64,000 bases of DNA. Origin: Dallia pectoralis (lineage: Eukaryota; Chordata; Actinopteri; Esociformes; Umbridae). Each line of letters starts with the position of its first letter. Position 1 is the first letter of the stretch. Location: positions 5,695,992 through 5,759,991 of the forward strand of contig CM055758.1 in assembly GCA_029465975.1 (NCBI GenBank). The letters run 5' to 3'. Made by a program: the position numbers and the translations under genes. This document shows, one piece after another, positions 60,060 to 64,000 of the stretch. The notes under the pieces were generated by a model. That model was given only the letters and a program-made list of their open reading frames with translations. It was not told the origin of the DNA and did not search any database.

Positions 60060-60714
60060 GGGGATATCCAGGCTTAAAGGATATCGTCAGCGGGTATTTG
60101 GTTGGGCGAACAGTTGTCCCTCTAGTATGTGGATAGACATGTAGATCCTGCTTGTGGACATTGTCCCTGGTATTAAAATGTTAAATTTTTCACGATGGCT
60201 CTGCTGACTGTCAATTCTCTTTATGCAGGTGTGCTCAACCAGGTCAATGAAGAGGATATCTAAGGTAGCCTATCATAAAGGGGTTGTTCTAGTCACCTGT
60301 CCAGGATGTGAAAATCATCATATAATTGCTGACAACCTGGGCTGGTTCTCTGACCTGGAGGGGAAGAGGTTGGTGGCATAATTGCTGTAGTTGTGAAAAT
60401 GTAACATGCTCACAGTAGCCCCTTACGGTATCACAATGCTGATAATGATGACCAAATGATACAGAGCTGCTGCTCCTATGACTGGTACTTGTGTTTAGGT
60501 CTACATACTAAGAATTTAGTATAATTCCTTGATATTTCCCTATAGGAACATTGAGGAAATCCTTGCAGCAAAAGGGGAAAAGGTGAAGAGAGTAGAGGGG
60601 GAGGCAGCTTTCGAAATTGTTGCAGAAGAGTCTGGCGAGGATACAACACATAATGCTCCGAATGCAGACGCAGAGAACCCTACACCAGGGTCTGATGACT
60701 CGGGGAAAATATGA
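59583..60714 (+). CDS. dnlz: DNL-type zinc finger protein, mitochondrial (Hsp70 escort protein)
   Basis: Zinc-ribbon co-chaperone that keeps mitochondrial Hsp70 (HSPA9) soluble and active in the matrix. Three exons, 59583-59894, 60229-60368, 60546-60714, in phase, 206 aa. The first ~85 residues are Arg/Ser-rich without acids, as expected of a mitochondrial presequence. The DNL domain follows: YTCKVCSTRSMKRISK with C103 and C106, CPGC with C128 and C131 (zinc ligands), then HHIIADNLGWFSDLEGKR and NIEEILAAKGEKVKRVEGEA. The tail is acidic. The start at 59583 is the first Met with a plausible targeting sequence; an in-frame ATG at 59538 would add 15 residues. A poly(A) signal AATAAA lies at 60824-60829. 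Confidence 0.95.
60021..60062. repeat. (GT)n microsatellite
   Basis: About 18 GT dinucleotides followed by a run of seven G in dnlz intron 1. Confidence 0.95.
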
Positions 60715-60823
60715 CTGTGTGTGTGTGGACACGCGCATGCATCATGGTGCATGCACCATTCATTTACAGACAGATCAAAGGAAGGACACTCCCTGGAATG
60801 AGAAATACAGTAGCTATGACGAC

Positions 60824-60829
60824 AATAAA
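60824..60829 (+). promoter_or_regulatory. dnlz poly(A) signal
   Basis: AATAAA (GACAATAAAGGC) 110 bp after the dnlz stop codon. Confidence 0.65.
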
Positions 60830-62053
60830 GGCTACTGTGCTTTAGATATTTCACTTTGCATATTGTTGTTACAATGTGTTTCTACAGTCTTCTCAGACAA
60901 CGATGACACCACCTGAACACTGGGGTCAGACAATAGTCCTTGGTTGCACCAATACTCCAATTACTTCCTGATGCTTGCAATTCTGTTTGTGATATCTGAT
61001 GAATGGAATGAATATCAAGAGAAATCGATGTCCAGAATCCAATATAGGACCCTGCCATACTAAACATTTTGCTCATTGTTCAAGGTGTCCTCCAGGGTCC
61101 CTGGAACCAAGGCAATCAATCCACATTGAGGCTGAACATACTGTATAGTGCATCTGAAAAGACAAAGAATAATCATCAAGTTAGAAATCATTTACATTTC
61201 CACTTAACAGATCAATTGCAATTATAAAACACAATTTTTGTGTAGGTCAGTGGCAAAGGTGCCTAAAACCCTTTAGATTTCATGTAAAATTTGAATAATT
61301 CTAAGGGAGAAAGCAGACATCTGTGTACATCGTTTAAAGTGTTTTTTTTTAAGGACACTGGCGTATTTTCCACAGCATTTAAATGTTTTATTAATTGATC
61401 ATCCTGTATCATTCTGATGACTGTGAAATTATTAAAGTTGTATTTTAATTTTGTTCTTTACACATCTTAATCTTTTTTTGAGCTACATCCCATCCTAGCC
61501 TATTATTCTTTGGCAATAATATTCACCTGAAATCTGAGGAAGTCACAGGAAGGCTAACAAACCTTGCTGACAGAACCGCTAACTGCTAGTTTTTTTTAAG
61601 AGTCCCGTTGATGAGGATTTACAGTCTGGTATCCCTGAGAATCCTGCCTCTGTTCTCCCTGGCTTCCACAGTCTTCCTCAGTAGACTGTGGAAGACTGTG
61701 GAAGCCAGGGAGAACAGTCTTCCTCAGTCTTCCTCAGTAGAGGAAGGTTTTCATATACAAAATATCACAGTCATGATAATTGCTAATGTGTTTATGTATA
61801 GGACATTTCAGACACATTTTGCATCCCTTTAGAACTACTAATACACTGTTATTTGCCTCATACAAACACTTGAAAATGACTAAATACAAAACCAGAAGTT
61901 TTATTGGGTCTCATATCAAAATAAAACCTAGACTAAAAAAAGATGATCAATATAAATATTCTAGTTATTCCCTGTAACTAGTAAATTAATACGGATCAAT
62001 CACTCAACTCTCAAGGTCCTTAACGCTCTCACACATCCACTTCATTTCATAGG
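60830..62053. other. Gene-free stretch between dnlz and the retrotransposon
   Basis: AT-rich with no coding signal on either strand. Its only structure is the perfect inverted repeat at 61650-61717, listed separately. Confidence 0.7.
61650..61717. repeat. Perfect 28-bp inverted repeat with 12-nt loop
   Basis: The arm CTGTTCTCCCTGGCTTCCAC + AGTCTTCC at 61650-61677 is exactly repeated in reverse complement at 61690-61717, with loop TCAGTAGACTGT. Just after it the arm's AGTCTTCCTC is repeated directly three times up to about 61745. Confidence 0.97.
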
Positions 62054-62403
62054 TGTAACAATGGTCAGATATTAGGAGACCGGAGGCGAAATGTTGAAAC
62101 TCTTCTTCCTTTTATTTCTTTGGGAAGATAAATCAAGAAACTTCTTTTACAATTTGGCGTTAACATTTACAGCATAGCAAAATAATTGATCTAAATGGTC
62201 GGAGCATTTGTACACCGAACCTACCCGATCAAAAGTACACAACTTCTCTGATCAGGTAGGGAAGTAACGCGAGACTAATGCAACAGACGTGTAATACACC
62301 AAATGGCCAAAGGGGGCTCCATTTACAATTATTAAATAAGGCTGTTCAGTTGTTTTGGCGAAAATCATAATAACAATTGCACTACATATCTAACTCTGTT
62401 ACA
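62054..62403 (-). mobile_element. 3' long terminal repeat of a Ty3/gypsy retrotransposon
   Basis: 350 bp bounded by TGTAACA on the left and TGTTACA on the right (perfect 7-bp inverted ends). On the minus strand it is directly preceded by a purine-rich tract TTCAGGGGGGGTGGA (62404-62418), the expected polypurine primer for plus-strand synthesis. The partner 5' LTR is outside the window, so LTR identity and target-site duplication (candidate ATAGG at 62049-62053) cannot be checked. Confidence 0.8.
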
Positions 62404-62418
62404 TCCACCCCCCCTGAA

Positions 62419-62923
62419 TTTCGCCAAAATCCACAATAATATTCAGCACTACCTGTTTCAATCAAAAATAACCAATTAAACCCGTATGACACGGTTACAC
62501 ATACACTCCAACAATAAAAGTATCCCAAAAAGGGATGAAGTGGAAGGAGAGTGCCACAAAACTCCCTACCAACTCCTGGAAGTAGGGTGCAGACTACACC
62601 CCACACAAACCGAGTCCCACGGATAAACCTAAGTCCCTATACCGGGACTCCAACTCACAGAACGTGGAGCCATGCCCTACCAAAACACAGCGACGTCACA
62701 TCAAGACCCCCGGATTCACTAGGCCATCTAAACCACTGACTCAGAATTAGCGTCACCTACAATACCCTGTATGGACATCTGGCACAGGAGACGGTTGACT
62801 GGTTTCACTATACGCCCAACACGAGTCCTAACTGCGTGTAAGGTGTTAGAACCCGATTGAACAGAGAGTGGCCCCTCACTATGTACATCATCTAAGTGCT
62901 CTGCGTTGTGTGTGTTTGTACTC
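62419..62923 (-). other. Untranslated 3' internal region of the gypsy element
   Basis: About 500 bp between the end of the pol reading frame and the polypurine tract. I see no envelope-like or other coding sequence in it. Confidence 0.6.
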
Positions 62924-64000
62924 CTAAAGCTCGCCGGGGGCGTGAGAGAAGCCACACTCAGAACTTGCCGCTGTGAGCTCAGACTCGTCGCCCAAACTCA
63001 AGACGTCTTCTGGGGAGTCACACTCTGCGTGGACATCCGCACTCACAGCAGTCAGGTTGTCGATCCACTCCCGAGTCCTTCTACCAGCAACCTCCCTACC
63101 CGCCACCGGCAATGAAACATCTGCAACAGCAATGTTGCTCGACTCTTCCTCGTCTGAGGATACAAAGGTTCCATCCGAAACACTGTCTGCATCGACGGGC
63201 AGGAAGTTAACAAGCATCAGCAGGTTGCGATGAACAAGTCTTTCTTGGCCTGTTTCCGGGTGACTAATCCGGTAGGTGTGAGTGGAGGGATTAATGCCGA
63301 CAACAGTATACACTGCGGACTCCCAACGGTCCGCAGTCTTACGTTTCCCTCTCTCTCTCTTGTTGGACACCAGGACACGATCACCCACAGCAATCAGCTT
63401 CCCTTTTCCACGACGATTATAGAGCTCAGCCTGTCGATTCTGCTCTTTGTTGGCATGTTCCTGAGCGATAGCCATAGCCTCTTGCAAGTCTTTGGTCAGA
63501 GACACCACATAGCGATCGTAACTGCTAATCTCTGGATCCCTCAGGATGTTTTTGAAAAGAATGTCAACGGGCAGGCGCGGGACTCTACCATACATAAGGT
63601 AAAAGGGAGGAAAGCCCGTGGTTTCATGCACCGTGCAGTTGTACATGAACGTCAGCGTCTGAAGGTGTCGGGGCCAGTCATGTTTAGCTTCAGGTGGGAG
63701 GGCACGGATCATGTTCCCCAACGTCCTGTTAAAGCGCTCCACACTGCCGTTGCCCATTGGATGGTACGGAGTGGTTCGGGACTTCCTCACACCGGCGACC
63801 TTCAATAACTCTCTGATCAAGTGGCTTTCAAACGAGGCCCCCTGGTCAGAGTGAATCCTTTCAGGAAAACCATATACGCAAAAGTACCTATCCCAGAGTT
63901 GTTTCGCCACCTGTTTGGCACATTGATCACGGCAGGGGAAGGCATGCGCCAGCCTGGAAAATGGTCCGTAACCACCAACACATCAACGGACTTGTTATTC
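62924..64000 (-). pseudogene. Ty3/gypsy pol, integrase end (partial; runs off the window)
   Basis: Retrotransposon integrase core and C-terminal domain. Seen: RIHSDQGASFES with the second catalytic Asp; TTPYHPMGNGSVERFNRTLG with the catalytic Glu; the post-core MYGRVPRLPVDILF; and a GPY/F-like C-terminal module with VGDRVLVSNKR and DRWESAVYTVVGINPST. The frame stays open from about 63955 down to the stop at 62924. Near 63950-63960 the first catalytic Asp segment (VVTDH) lies in another frame, so one base appears to be missing and this copy is probably dead unless the break is a sequencing error. The tail past residue ~240 is acidic and not recognised. The zinc-binding HHCC region, RNase H, reverse transcriptase and protease lie outside the window. 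Confidence 0.88.

Overview
The window is vertebrate nuclear DNA, almost certainly from a ray-finned fish. Genes are intron-rich with GT-AG junctions. Introns are full of CA/GT microsatellites and minisatellites, and the dispersed repeats (a tRNA-derived SINE, a compound 5S/tRNA-like SINE, Tc1/mariner relics, a Ty3/gypsy element) are teleost types. A salmonid, pike or smelt-like fish is a guess from repeat flavour only.

Layout. (1) 1-12.4 kb, + strand: the 3' two-thirds of a centrosomal coiled-coil gene, best read as cdk5rap2 (pde4dip is the paralogue to exclude). Its 5' end lies outside the window. (2) 14.5-30.2 kb, - strand: complete nup188, 43 coding exons reconstructed in phase to 1740 aa. 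(3) 30.2-30.6 kb: a compact divergent promoter shared with dolk, whose intronless CDS lies at 31.4-33.0 kb (+). (4) 33.6-36.4 kb: minisatellite, hairpin and SINE. (5) 36.4-39.4 kb, - strand: phyhd1, 11 exons, 294 aa. (6) 43.3-47.6 kb, - strand: lrrc8a, two coding exons, 794 aa, with a probable noncoding first exon near 51.6 kb. (7) 52.5-59.2 kb, - strand: a nine-exon gene of 813 aa that joins a CARF-like N-terminal region, a MULE-transposase-like core and a SWIM zinc finger. It looks like a host gene derived from a transposase. (8) 59.6-60.8 kb, + strand: dnlz, divergent from gene 7. (9) 62.05 kb to the end, - strand: the 3' LTR and integrase end of a Ty3/gypsy retrotransposon.

The genes are housekeeping functions: centrosome, nuclear pore scaffold, dolichol phosphorylation, an Fe(II)/2-oxoglutarate oxygenase, the volume-regulated anion channel and a mitochondrial Hsp70 helper. 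They do not form a pathway. What links them is ancestral synteny: the human counterparts all lie on 9q33-q34, which supports cdk5rap2 over pde4dip.

The most unusual features are (a) the intact CARF/MULE/SWIM gene, and (b) the intron structure of cdk5rap2, where four separate tandem duplications start at or copy a splice junction. I saw no CRISPR array and no prokaryotic system.
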